Below are positions 32,586 to 42,580 of a DNA stretch of 64,000 nucleotides, piece by piece (the first letter of the stretch is position 1; the number at the start of each line of letters is the position of its first letter). Below the pieces are notes generated by a model that had not been told where the DNA came from, made no database searches, and saw only the letters and a program-made list of their open reading frames with translations. The stretch lies in assembly GCA_002077045.2 (NCBI GenBank), contig KZ111155.1, forward strand, positions 812,705 to 876,704, given 5' to 3'. This DNA comes from Rachicladosporium sp. CCFEE 5018. Lineage: Eukaryota > Ascomycota > Dothideomycetes > Cladosporiales > Cladosporiaceae. The translations under genes were made by a program, and so were the position numbers.

Positions 32586-34126
32586 GCTGCAGAGGTGTAG
32601 CAAGTCGCGAAAATAACCCGAAAATCTAACGGAAGACGTCGACAGTCCTATATAGCAAACGTGGGCGGAGATGCAAGGTTCGGGCGGGTGAGAAGGGTGC
32701 GCCGCAGTAGGGCCAGGCGATCGAGGATTGATGGACTAGCACTGCACAGATCGCTGCAGGGGAGCTAAGAAATGCAATAAGCCCCAGACAGGCTCGGTAG
32801 GCGACAGTGGCGTGCGGATCTGGCCAGTAGTCGACCTCGGGGAGTGACAAGAGCGCCTCGCAGCCGAACAAGCAAAGGCTGCACAGTGCTGGGCTGGTGA
32901 GAGAATATGTCGCGTGCTCGGCGCGAGTATGGCACAATCACAGCCGTCAGTGGGGGTGTACCAGAGAAGGCTGTGGGATCAAGGACGTTGATTAGCGAGA
33001 GAGACACTATGAGTTTGGCGTTTTCCGGTAGAGGCTCGTGGTGGAGTCGTGAGTTCCAATGACCTGGAAGCCGGGATGGTTTTAATGAGGAATTAAGAAA
33101 AGTCTGTCAGAGGCACAACTCTTCGGTCGCTACATGAGAACTAAGGAATCTACTACCGGTACTGCTGCCATGTGCGTTGTGACGTGTGCAAAATTGCTCG
33201 CGACGTGTGGAGCCCCCAAGGTTCGGATGAGGTTGCTATGATGGCGTGCTTTCATAACGTCCTAATGCGGCTAGCGCTCATGATGCCATAGGCAGGGCGA
33301 CATGGCCACGGACACACTCGCCGACATGATGCAAATCTGACAGACTGCAGACCTGCCATTCGATGTCTGTGAGCCGTACTGGTGTGCAGTCGACGTTGTG
33401 AGCAAGGCGCCTTGCGGAAGATACAGCTGGTCATCGATCTCGCGACGCGCGCTTGCCTCAGGAAAGACTTGGAAACCTGAGCTTGTGGACTGCGGGCGAT
33501 CGACGCTACAGGGCCGTGGCAACAAGTACCGTAGACAGCGCTTCGGTCTCGCGGTACTGTAGAGTTAATATCCAGCAGCAGCGCCAATGGTCCCGCACGC
33601 TGTGCGCTCTGGTGCACTACTTGCTTGGCTCTGATGCCCAGCTGAGCTCCAGCTTCCAGTGTTCCGCACCCTAATCATCTTCGTCTCCATGCTCTGGCAC
33701 TGTGTTGGTGATACTAACACATTGCATCGCCGGAAAATGACTGCAATGTCATTGATGATAGTTCGCGGGGGTTACTGTCTCAATGTTGGAACGCCAGCAG
33801 CGATCTCGATGTCGTCGCGAAGGGCATTCATTGAGATCACATAGCCTGAGAGAGCTTGGTACTAGCAGTAATATGTGCAGCATCACTAGCACTGTGCAGC
33901 ACTGGCAAGCCGGCAGCGTTCTGTGCTAAAAGCTAGTGATGAGGTGCGGTCGAATTAATGCTTGTGGCGCGACTTCCTTCAATATCAGTATGGTGAATAC
34001 CGCATAGATCACTGAATGCCGGGCTGTCCAGGGTTAGGGTATGTGCATGACACGCGACTTCACATCCACCTCGCGTCAACGACCACTCTCACTGGCGGAT
34101 CCAGCAGCCCTTGATATGACTTGAGC
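32586..34126. other. Divergent promoter region, sulfate permease to BUB2
   Basis: A 1.5-kb spacer between divergent genes. Short minus frames (32626-32937, 33252-33617) have no features. Nothing else was recognised. Confidence 0.5.
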
Positions 34127-35152
34127 ATGGCCTCCGTCGACGCGGTTCTGGCTCAAGGCCCACCAGTTCACTCCCTCGCTGCCGGGCTCTCCGCCCTCCG
34201 CTCGTCAGTCCTCCACTCAGGTGTCCCCAGCACGTCAGATGGAACGTCTGACTCTCGCATCTACATCTGGCTCACCCTTCTGAATGCCACTCCTCTCCGT
34301 ACAGATGCCTATCTCGATCTCGTACGCCAAGGTGCTTCTCCCGCCTATGCGAAGATCCGCAACGACACGTTCCGCACGCTCACGACAGATCCGTTATATC
34401 GAAGAAAGGTCACCGAGAACAGCCTCACGCGCGTGCTGAATGCCGTAGCATGGAAGCTCCACGACGCGAATGAGGCCAGGGTGAATGGATGGATGAGCCC
34501 GCCTACGCTTGGGGTGCCGAGGAGTTTGGCAGATGCTGGAGAGTGGCATTCGCCGGCTAGCGGTGGCACGAGCAGACACACGAGGGGCTCGGTAACGGGG
34601 ACAGAAGGATCTGAGGCGGGGGATGCAGGAGCCGGAGGTGGTGTCGGCTATGTGCAGGGCATGAACGTCATGGCTGCGCCGTTCATGTACGTTGCCAAGA
34701 GTGAGGCAGAAGCATTCGCCGGATTCGAAAAGTTCATCACATTTGAGTGTCCGGCGTATGTGAGAGGCAGTATGGAGGGTGTACACAAGGGTCTTGCGCT
34801 TGTCGATCGGCTGCTGGAGCTACTTGACCCACAATTATCGGCGCATCTGCTCAGCAAGGGCATGAAAGCGGAGATCTATGGTTTCGCGAGCGTACTGACT
34901 ATGTGCGCTTGTACGCCACCACTACCGGAGGTGCTGTTGCTCTGGGACTTCTTGTTTGCGTACGGGTCGCATCTGAACTTGTTGTGCATCGTCGCGCAGC
35001 TGGTCATGGTGAGGGATCAGCTCCTGAGCAGTACTAGTCCGAAGCCGAATTTCACACCGCTGCGGGCGAAGAAGGTGATCGAGTACACCGTGGACTTTGC
35101 ACGAAGGGTACCTGACGATCTTTACCGCGAGATGCTGGCGCACGCAAAGTGA
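34127..35152 (+). CDS. BUB2: BUB2/Cdc16-type Rab-GAP (TBC), mitotic exit checkpoint
   Basis: Single exon, 341 residues, from the ATG at 34127; the frame opens six bases earlier only at a TTG. The TBC domain is clear: IYIWLTLLNA, AKIRNDTFRTLTTDP, YVQGMNVMAAPF, CPAYVRGSMEGVHKGLALVDRL, AEIYGFASVLTMCACTPP and LWDFLFAYGSHLNLL. The CACTPP and VRGSMEGVHKGL segments are specific to the Bub2/Cdc16 subfamily. With Bfa1/Byr4 this protein is the GAP for the Tem1/Spg1 GTPase at spindle pole bodies, holding back mitotic exit or septation. A 60-residue Gly/Ser-rich insert (about residues 130-180) separates the N-terminal half from the catalytic half. It ends 49 bp before the assembly gap. Confidence 0.9.
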   Translation: MASVDAVLAQGPPVHSLAAGLSALRSSVLHSGVPSTSDGTSDSRIYIWLTLLNATPLRTDAYLDLVRQGASPAYAKIRNDTFRTLTTDPLYRRKVTENSLTRVLNAVAWKLHDANEARVNGWMSPPTLGVPRSLADAGEWHSPASGGTSRHTRGSVTGTEGSEAGDAGAGGGVGYVQGMNVMAAPFMYVAKSEAEAFAGFEKFITFECPAYVRGSMEGVHKGLALVDRLLELLDPQLSAHLLSKGMKAEIYGFASVLTMCACTPPLPEVLLLWDFLFAYGSHLNLLCIVAQLVMVRDQLLSSTSPKPNFTPLRAKKVIEYTVDFARRVPDDLYREMLAHAK

Positions 35153-35201
35153 GATGGATGATGTCTGTCCACACCTTCACACGGTCATGTCGACGTGTTG
35201 A

Positions 35202-35301
35202 NNNNNNNNNNNNNNNNNNNNNNNNNNNNNNNNNNNNNNNNNNNNNNNNNNNNNNNNNNNNNNNNNNNNNNNNNNNNNNNNNNNNNNNNNNNNNNNNNNN
35301 N
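35202..35301. other. Assembly gap (100 N)
   Basis: Exactly 100 undetermined bases, the usual placeholder for a gap of unknown size. The gene to the right has lost its 5' part here, so the real missing length is probably much greater than 100 bp. All statements about order across this point depend on the scaffolder. Confidence 0.99.
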
Positions 35302-36167
35302 AGCAGCTCGGCCTGAAGTACACTGGCAGAGTCGGTCCAGACAGTCGGATCGTGGTCAAGGCTGAGCCGACACCACCACCCGCCGAGGACAAGGCTGCAG
35401 CAATACGTGCACAGATCGAAGAGGTCCAGAAGCGACAGCGAGCTCTCGAGCGACCGATGGCACCTCCTGCGTCGCCTGCTCTACCAACGCCGACGGGTGA
35501 CAAGCCCAAGATCAAGATCGGTATCAAGCGCACTGCATCAGTCATCGAGGAGGCTCCTAAGTCAGCCAAGCGGCAGCAGACGTCGAGCAATTACGTTGGC
35601 AGCCCCATGTCCGCACGCGGTAGTCCCGCTGCGGTGTCGAAGGGTCGCCGTAGCTCGACGCCAGGCTCTGTAGCGTCAGCTGGAAAGAAACAAGAGAAGC
35701 GCCGGATCGTCACGCTGAAATTCGGGAAGATGGCTGCTGGGAGGCTGGCGACAATACTGTCATCACCACCGAAGCGTAAAAACACAGCAACAAGACGCCC
35801 AAGCTTCGAGCAGTCCCACGCCAACTCTGCCTTGGCCAGTCCATCGCTTCCCGCTGCACCGGCTGCGCCTGCTTGGAACCCCGGCGCCTTCAGATCCTTC
35901 GACGCGCCTGACGCTGCAACACCTGCCGAGGTGATGTTCAGCCCGACAGACATGACACCTGATGCATTATCTGGGTCTATCGGAGGTTTCCGGCCACTGT
36001 CCGCAGACGACACAGCGCTGATGAGTCCATTGGAGGGTGTGGCAGCGGCATGGGGTAGTGCAGCGGGAGATGCGATGAGCGGCAGCGGCGGCGTGTCGAT
36101 GCCGCCACCGCCCAAGAAGAAGTTCACGCTGAAGCTGGGTGTGCGGAAGTCGAGTGAGAGTGCGTAG
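35302..36167 (+). CDS. C-terminal fragment of an unidentified Lys/Pro/Ser-rich protein
   Basis: The frame is open from the gap (first full codon at 35304) to the TAG at 36165-36167, 287 residues, with the N terminus lost in the gap. It begins QLGLKYTGRVGPDSRIVVK, followed by a short charged helix (IRAQIEEVQKRQRALE). It then repeats a basic beta-like motif three times: KIKIGIKR, RRIVTLKFGK and KKFTLKLGVRK at the very end, separated by Ser/Pro/Ala-rich disordered stretches. Composition suggests a nuclear protein. I do not recognise the family and assign no function. Confidence 0.7.
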
Positions 36168-36838
36168 AGGCTGAGTGCGTTTGCATTGGCCGACTTGAAC
36201 ACTCGAGATGGGGGCCGTGGGCGATAGCGCTGCAGCCGCTGTAAGGGGTAGAGGAAGGACAGGCAAGAAAGCCAGGCATTAGAGCGCCGACAGCTCGTCT
36301 CGTCAGTGCGAGGCATCTTTAGAAGGGGATCGGCAGGGATGAACAATAATGAGGGATCTTCATGGTATTAGCGAGGAGTTGGGGTGAGACAAAAAATCAG
36401 AGCAGGCGGTCAAGCCGACGAGCTTGAGTCATACTCATGTACTATACCCTACCAAAGTTTGGTTACATCAGTGGACGGGCTGTCAAGCTAGGCCTGCGTT
36501 TAGTACCCTCGTACTCTGTAGCATACTTTGTTAGAGTCTCGTTTGCAGGGATGTATCCCGAGTCCGTGACTGCATGTCAGCACTTAGCTACTGTAGAGCG
36601 GTATCTCAGCCGCAGAGGCTAGACAAGCGAACTATGGGGGATGTGAGCACATAAGCATTGTCACTCTCCTCATCTTTGCGTCCTTGTACACCGGGTCAGT
36701 TGTCCTGGAGACAAGACCGACGACAAGAGCCCTGCGTCGCTGCAGTGGTCGTAGGCAGGTCTCGACACGCCGCAATCTGACCCTGACTGCTTAAATCCCA
36801 CTTAGTCCACTGATTGGAACATACACAACCAGCACAAA
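36168..36838. other. Spacer before the half-cluster regulator
   Basis: A 671-bp spacer; no gene is supported. The sequence just before 36839 (ACACAACCAGCACAAAATGG) is a plausible 5' UTR and start context. Confidence 0.5.
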
Positions 36839-38560
36839 ATGGCTACCCAGACACTCACGGCGGTGAGCGACCGGCACACTCTACAAAGCAACATTGGTAG
36901 GCGGCGCATACCTGCGCCAGATGGCATTACTTTCATCGACGTCTCTCAAGTCAGGCCAAAGCACAGACGCCAGATGACTCCGGGCGAGAAGCTGGAGTAT
37001 CGACAGCGACGCTTGCTGAAGTCCTGCACAAAGTGCTCCAAGCAGAAGCGCAGATGTCGACACGATTCGACTGCTGTTCCTGCCACAACATCGGAACGAA
37101 CCTCAAGCTCCGAGGAGGATCTTGTCCGTCCTGACAAGCGACTGGAACGTAGTCAAGCCTCCAGTAGTATTAGTTTCACAATATGGGACTCGCGGCAACC
37201 TCTCGAAAGTCACTCAGATCATCACACCGCATCGGAACGAAAAATCTCAACGCTGGCCAGATCACGCCACACGTACGACCAACGCAGCAGACCCGTCTCC
37301 AGGTCCTGGACTAACGTCCACCGGCAGCTCCAAGGTGCGACAGGCTGCTACGCCGAAGTCGCGCCCCAAATTCTCAACGGCGCAGCCTGGTCAGGCGTGC
37401 TACATACCTGGTTTCAATTCGCGCCTCAACACCTCGGTCACTCGCCCTGCTTCGACCTTACAATCGCCGCACTAATGACAATATACCACTACCAGCGTGG
37501 AACAAACGGCATCGTGCTATCAGACTGCTACCGCTCATTACAAGTCGCTCTGCCGGCTATCAGGCGCGCAACAGAGTCAGAGGAGCAGCGGTGGGATGAC
37601 TTGACACTCGCGAGTATTGCTGCAGTATACTCGTGTCAGCCTGGGAAGGCTGAGGAGAAAGTCATCTCTAATCCGCATCTGAATGGGTTGATGAGTATGC
37701 TCACGTTGAGGGCGAGGCATGGGCCGACGACGGAGTTCGCGATGCTGGTTTGTGATTTCTATATTTGTGACACTTATCTCGTGTCGTGTATACGCGGGAT
37801 CGCGTCGCCACTGGAGGAGGTGGAGGAGGAATACTGTCAGCCTGACCATGCCGTAAGAGTCTCGACACCGTCCGGGGATTTACGAGCGCAGGGCAACAAG
37901 CTCAGTATTCGGCTACCGCGGCTTGTGTTGCTCGTCCGCGCTGCGACTAGGAGCAGTGCCGATGTAAAAGCAGTAGCCACAGCGCTGGAGAGCGCAGAGA
38001 GTCTGGTGGAGGACTTTGAGTACACGGTCGGCCGTAGCCTTTATCCTAGCGTGGAAGTCATCGGCATACTCCAGGCGAAGTCCCCGGGAGCCAACTGGCT
38101 TACAGTCGTACAACCAGACCTGGCAAATCTGACATCGAGGCTGCATTACTGGCACACTCGCGTTGCACTCTTGCGAATGTGCATCCGTCTCGAAAACGCA
38201 TCGCCAGACTTGTACCCTCAGTACAATTTACCTGATCCCGTGTCAGCGCGAACGGAGCTTCGCAGGATCTACAACGACGTCCTGATTGCGATCTACTTCG
38301 CGCGATTGCCTTGGTGCTATCTGCAACGAAGAGTCTTCTTGCAAGCGTTACTGATGTGCTGGGGTGCATTACGCAGCGCCGACTTAGGACCTGCTCCACT
38401 GGAAAATCTCAAAGTGGAAGAGGCCTGGCTGTTATCGCGGATGCACGAGATCCTCACACCGTTCGTCACAATACACTTGTCTGCAGAGGACTTGGACGAG
38501 GCCGCTGGAGTATTTGTTGGGCAGAAGATTGCGGGGAGGTTCAAGGAGTTGTTTGATTGA
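36839..38560 (+). CDS. Fungal regulator-like protein with half a Zn2Cys6 cluster
   Basis: Single exon, 573 residues. A basic stretch (KHRRQMTPGEKLEYRQRRLLK) leads into CTKCSKQKRRCRHD at about residues 62-75. This is the first half of a zinc cluster (C-x2-C-x6-C), but no second C-x2-C-x6-C half follows. Further on there is a helical region resembling the middle-homology part of fungal regulators (APQHLGHSPCFDLTIAALMTIYHYQRG, RLHYWHTRVALLRMCIRL). It may be a divergent regulator using three Cys and another ligand, or a regulator that has lost part of its DNA-binding domain. The unbroken frame argues against recent decay. Confidence 0.7.
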   Translation: MATQTLTAVSDRHTLQSNIGRRRIPAPDGITFIDVSQVRPKHRRQMTPGEKLEYRQRRLLKSCTKCSKQKRRCRHDSTAVPATTSERTSSSEEDLVRPDKRLERSQASSSISFTIWDSRQPLESHSDHHTASERKISTLARSRHTYDQRSRPVSRSWTNVHRQLQGATGCYAEVAPQILNGAAWSGVLHTWFQFAPQHLGHSPCFDLTIAALMTIYHYQRGTNGIVLSDCYRSLQVALPAIRRATESEEQRWDDLTLASIAAVYSCQPGKAEEKVISNPHLNGLMSMLTLRARHGPTTEFAMLVCDFYICDTYLVSCIRGIASPLEEVEEEYCQPDHAVRVSTPSGDLRAQGNKLSIRLPRLVLLVRAATRSSADVKAVATALESAESLVEDFEYTVGRSLYPSVEVIGILQAKSPGANWLTVVQPDLANLTSRLHYWHTRVALLRMCIRLENASPDLYPQYNLPDPVSARTELRRIYNDVLIAIYFARLPWCYLQRRVFLQALLMCWGALRSADLGPAPLENLKVEEAWLLSRMHEILTPFVTIHLSAEDLDEAAGVFVGQKIAGRFKELFD

Positions 38561-38818
38561 TGCTCGATTTGGCGTAAAAGTTAGCGTAAAGATGGATCAT
38601 AGATAGAAACGCTCCGGGGGATTCTCAGCGATGTTGTACATATCGTATTATCGAGCTATATCTTAAGAATGCTGTGCTGGGGACGACTTGTAATGTACCG
38701 AAAGGTCCCAACGAGGAAGGAGCGCACATCTGGGTCGCACCTTCCTCCATGAACTGCTCCACTCCCTCTACAGCATGGTTTTTAACATTATAAGTACTTG
38801 TCGTCCACTGCACCCTAA

Positions 38819-38892
38819 GTCTGGTTAGCTCAGTTGGTTAGAGCGTGGTGCTAATAACGCCAAGGTCGCGAGTTCTACCCTCGTACTGGACA
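38819..38892 (+). tRNA. tRNA-Ile (anticodon AAT)
   Basis: A 74-nt cloverleaf folds by eye. The acceptor is GTCTGGT/ACTGGAC (all seven pairs possible, two as G-U). The D stem is GCTC/GAGC. The anticodon stem TGGTG/CGCCA encloses loop CTAATAA with anticodon AAT. The variable loop is AGGTC, the T stem GCGAG/CTCGT, and the discriminator A. No intron. The T loop is TTCTACC instead of the usual TTC-purine-A, which weakens the internal B-box promoter. It lies 258 bp after the half-cluster regulator. Confidence 0.85.
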
Positions 38893-39220
38893 TGAAGTAC
38901 GAATGATCCGCAAGACACCAACCTTTTGCAGATTTTGATGGAGTGGCGGAGTAGCTTTGCCGCCGAACTGGGCTAACACAATCAAGCCGAGGTGACGAGG
39001 TCTCGAAGCAGGTCAGCGAGAGAATTCTTGGAGGGAAAAACCTACGGGCAGCAAACCACACTATGATTGAAAACTGCCTAAGCAAGGGTACTGCGACATT
39101 TGAATCCGTGGCTGTGGGACATTGCCCACGATAAGTTACTGTGGTTGTGATCAAGCAGATGGGCAAACATGGTCATTGGCGATGCTCATAGCTTTGGTAG
39201 AGTTTTGTATGGTCGCGATC
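38893..39220. other. Spacer between tRNA-Ile and Sel1 gene
   Basis: A 328-bp spacer; no obvious T-run terminator directly after the tRNA and no gene. Confidence 0.45.
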
Positions 39221-41707
39221 CTACTTCTCCTTCTTGCGTCCCCATATCGACCTCCCTCTCGATCGGCCCGTAGGTGCGCCATCTTTCTCATGCGCAGCCT
39301 TGGCGATATCCTTGACGTCCTTCATGTCCTTCGCCAGGAAGTTCTCGAAACGCTTGCTCTCCACTTCCTTCTCAGGCGTATTCCGCGCTGAAGCCGAGTC
39401 GGTGGAGTCCATGTATTTGGATTTGTAGATCCTGCAAGTACGCGTTAGTAAGATGTTCGGGATCTGTGTCAGTGGATAACGAGCGACTCACCAGCTATTC
39501 CCCGCCATACTCATCCCGCCTTCCTCCGCCCGCCGATACAACGCCGCCGCCTTCTTTAGATCCTTCCGACAACCCACGCCACGCGTGTAACAATATCCGG
39601 CCTCGGCCAGCGCGTCAGCATCGCCCCAGTTCCCAGCAAGCTCGAAACACTGCACAGCCAGCGGCTTATCTTTACTGCAGCCCCAGCCGTTCATATAGCT
39701 AATCCCCAACTCATAAATCGCAAGCGCGAACTGCGCTTTCCGCTTCCTTCTCTCCTGCGCAGCAGCAGGTGAGGCGTCTGCGGCGGGGAGGTCCGAGGAG
39801 TCTGCCATTTCGAGAGACGAGGACGCAATGGCTTTACGGAGCCAGATGACGCCTTCTTCCTGACTAGGCCGCATGCCCCAGCCGTGACGGCAGGCGAGGG
39901 CGTAAAGGAGCATTGCGGTTGGCAGACCAGCTTTTGCGGCTAGCCGGAGGTGGTATGTCGATTTTTGTAAGGCGCCGGAGCTGTGCGCCTGGATGCCTAT
40001 CTCGAGATGTTGCTCGGGTGTAAGTTCTGCGGAGGGGACGCGGGTGTGCAGGGGAAGATTTGCGCGGATTGTGGCGTCTGTGGACTGCGACAAGATGGAT
40101 GGGGTGGGACGGTGCTTCGGATGAGGAGGTGTGGAATTTTGAGCGGGGAGGCCGGGGAGGAGGTCTTCGGTGGTGTCGCGTTGGTCGAGTGCCAGAACGG
40201 GTGACTGCACAGCTGCTTGCAAAGGTTGCGACCGCTCGGGCGTAACAGCTCGAATCGTTGGCTTTGCGGTGGGACTCGTCTCGCGCTCATTACGGTCCGC
40301 ACCATTGCCAGCATCGTCCCAGCTGAACTGTTTCTCGATCCACGATGCTCGCTGCTCTGCACTCGATCGCTGCATCGCTCGGCCTCGTGGCAGCGAAAAT
40401 CGCCTGTTCGCCTGCGCTTCGGGCTGTGGTAGAGGCACGCCCGAGAAGTACTCGCCAGCTACGTCTTCCAGCTCGCTCGGTGTCGGCACGTTGGCATACG
40501 GTGTAAGGATGCCGTCATGCGATGACTGTCTTGACGCTCCTCCGCCCGAGGTGGATGAAATCACACTGCTATTACTCACAGCCGTCACAGCCGGAGGTCT
40601 CGCTGCGGAGTCGCCCGATGGCCTGCTACCATCGAAGGATCGCTTGCTCTCGATCGAGCGCCGGGCACCGCCGAGTGATGGCCTGCTGCCGTGACTGCTC
40701 AAAGGGCGCGAGAAGTTGAACGACGGCCTCGGAAGCTGCGTAGAGTCGTTCAACGAGCAGTCTGAAGTCATCGAAGGCGAACGCTGCGCCGAGCGCATGA
40801 AGTGTGAAAAGGGTGAATGTGTTCGCGACTTCGCGCTGCTGCCGGAGAACTTCCGCAACTCAGACATTGGCTGTACTCCTCGTGTAGAAGCACTGTCATC
40901 ATCGCCGCTATCTTGCATAACTGAGCGAATGCTCTTCATACTCCTCGGCGACTTCGGGAAGCCGGGCGATCGAGGTGGAAGCAGACCGTTATTCGATTTT
41001 GTCGAGCCATTCGTCAACGTCCTAGGATGCGAAGTCGACTGCAGCGAATCGTAGCTGCTCGTCAGACTCGGCAGCTGCGGCGACGGTGCCTCGACATTGA
41101 CCATACTAGGATCCACTGGCTCAGGCGACGAGGCTCTCGGCGCGCCGAAGTAATCGCTCGACACCTGCGGCTGCTTCAATCCACTACCCTGCTCTTCACT
41201 CGCATCGTAGAGCGTCCTTCTTTCAGACAGGTCAGGCACAGCAGGCACGTCCATCATACTGATCCTTTCCAGCAACGGATAGAAGCTCATCGGCCGATTG
41301 CCCTCGTCCTCCCCACCCCTCGTCACAGGCCGGTTACCGTCCTCATCATTCCCCCTGGTCATCGGCCTCTGACCGTCTCCATCTTCTTCCTCCACATCAC
41401 TCATGCCTCCACTCGCACTCCTCGCAAAGTACTCGGGCCTGTTGGCCAACGTGCGCGCAACATCGCCATGCGGTAGCCGGCTCAGTCGCCTTCCAGCTTG
41501 GGCTTCGTCCTCGAACTTCTTCGCTAGGAGGCGGGACTGCAGGGCAAATGCGTCGAGGGGCGAGAGCGCCGGGGGGACTTCGCCAGTTCGCGGAGAGGGG
41601 AGGTCGAGTTGGAAGTTCGGGAAGCGCGGAGGAGGAAGCGGGGCGTTGGCGTCCGAGGGGTGGTGGCTACTGGAGGCGAGATTGAGGTTCGCCGGTCGGG
41701 GCCCCAT
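39221..41707 (-). CDS. Sel1-repeat protein (Nif1/Dsf2-like)
   Basis: Two exons, 39492-41707 and 39221-39431, with a 60-bp intron that splits a Trp codon (TG/G) and has a TACTAAC branch site, give 808 residues. About 540 residues of Ser/Pro-rich disordered sequence include LLAKKFEDEAQAGRRLSRLP near the N terminus. They are followed by three or four Sel1 repeats (HLEIGIQAHSSGALQKSTYHLRLAAKAG, AMLLYALACRHGWG, ELGISYMNGWG, AEAGYCYTRGVG). The C-terminal tail is Lys/Arg-rich (GRSIWGRKKEK). Sel1 repeats bind protein partners; related fungal proteins act in cell-cycle kinase control or chitin synthase regulation. The specific role is inferred and uncertain. Confidence 0.85.
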
Positions 41708-42580
41708 AGTTGGGCGGGGTTAGGAGGGAGATGGTCGTTCTTTCCGTTCATTCATCCAGGTCGCGTGCTTGCCCGTCTGATCACTGTTATTGCTGCTCTC
41801 ACTTCTTAAGCTGTTCCTTCCAAATGAGTGTGTCTTCTCTTCCTCCAACACAGCACGTGAATCTCCTCGCCCAATTCCCAGTATTCACCAAAACAACAAA
41901 GTAACAGCAGACATACCCTTTCCTTGCAAACACCTCAGGAGTCCCTACTCGGCCATCAAACCACCTGCACGCCATCTCGTGTTTCATCCAATCAGGCACC
42001 GTCTCACAAGCTGCAGGGTCTTGGCAAGACCCCTGAACCGCTCGTGCAGATCTTTGCGGAGCCGCGCTTAAACTTTCCGACCTCGTAGACTTCCGACGTC
42101 TTGCGTGCTGACGCCGTTTTGCGTGGCTGCTATTCTTGGCGCAGAGCGCCGACCGCGGCCGAGACATGAGCGGTGACTACATGACCGCGGTAGGGGACAG
42201 CTACGAACGCGCTGTCGGGAAGCTTCTCGAGGATTGGACTGTGAGCGAATGCTATGAGGTTGAATGGGAAACTTCATGGCGCGGTTGGACACTACATGGT
42301 ACGGCGCGGGGGAATCGAGACCAGCTTTCCCAGGCTGGCGAGCTTCTCACACAAGTGGCTAGAGAGGCACAACATATTTCACGGCTTGGATAATGTGCTG
42401 CAGGAAGGAACGCTCGCGCCTCTCAGCACAACACTGTCAGTGTCGCTCCTATACTACTTCTGAGTGATAACGCTGCTATGCGTTACTGCGCGGTCACATA
42501 GTACTGGCAGGAATGACTCAAATAGAGTCACGATCCATTCGTCCCATTACTATAGCCCACTCGCTGGATCACGGACGTGC
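41708..42580. other. Spacer upstream of the Sel1 gene
   Basis: An 873-bp spacer between the Sel1 gene start and the SAS4 stop, both on minus. A plus frame from the ATG at 42166 to 42393 (75 residues, acidic, Trp-containing) is the only candidate small gene; it has no recognisable feature and is not called. Confidence 0.5.

Noticed and set aside
32626..33617. Minus ORFs upstream of the sulfate permease
   Set aside because: Short, overlapping in different frames and without splice continuity or domains; taken as promoter sequence.
35591..36346. Minus frame of 251 residues next to the gap
   Set aside because: Antisense to the plus-strand fragment, which has repeated basic motifs and a consistent charge pattern.
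42166..42393. Possible 75-residue plus ORF between SAS4 and the Sel1 gene
   Set aside because: No recognisable feature, no conserved neighbour and short length; chance frame is likely.
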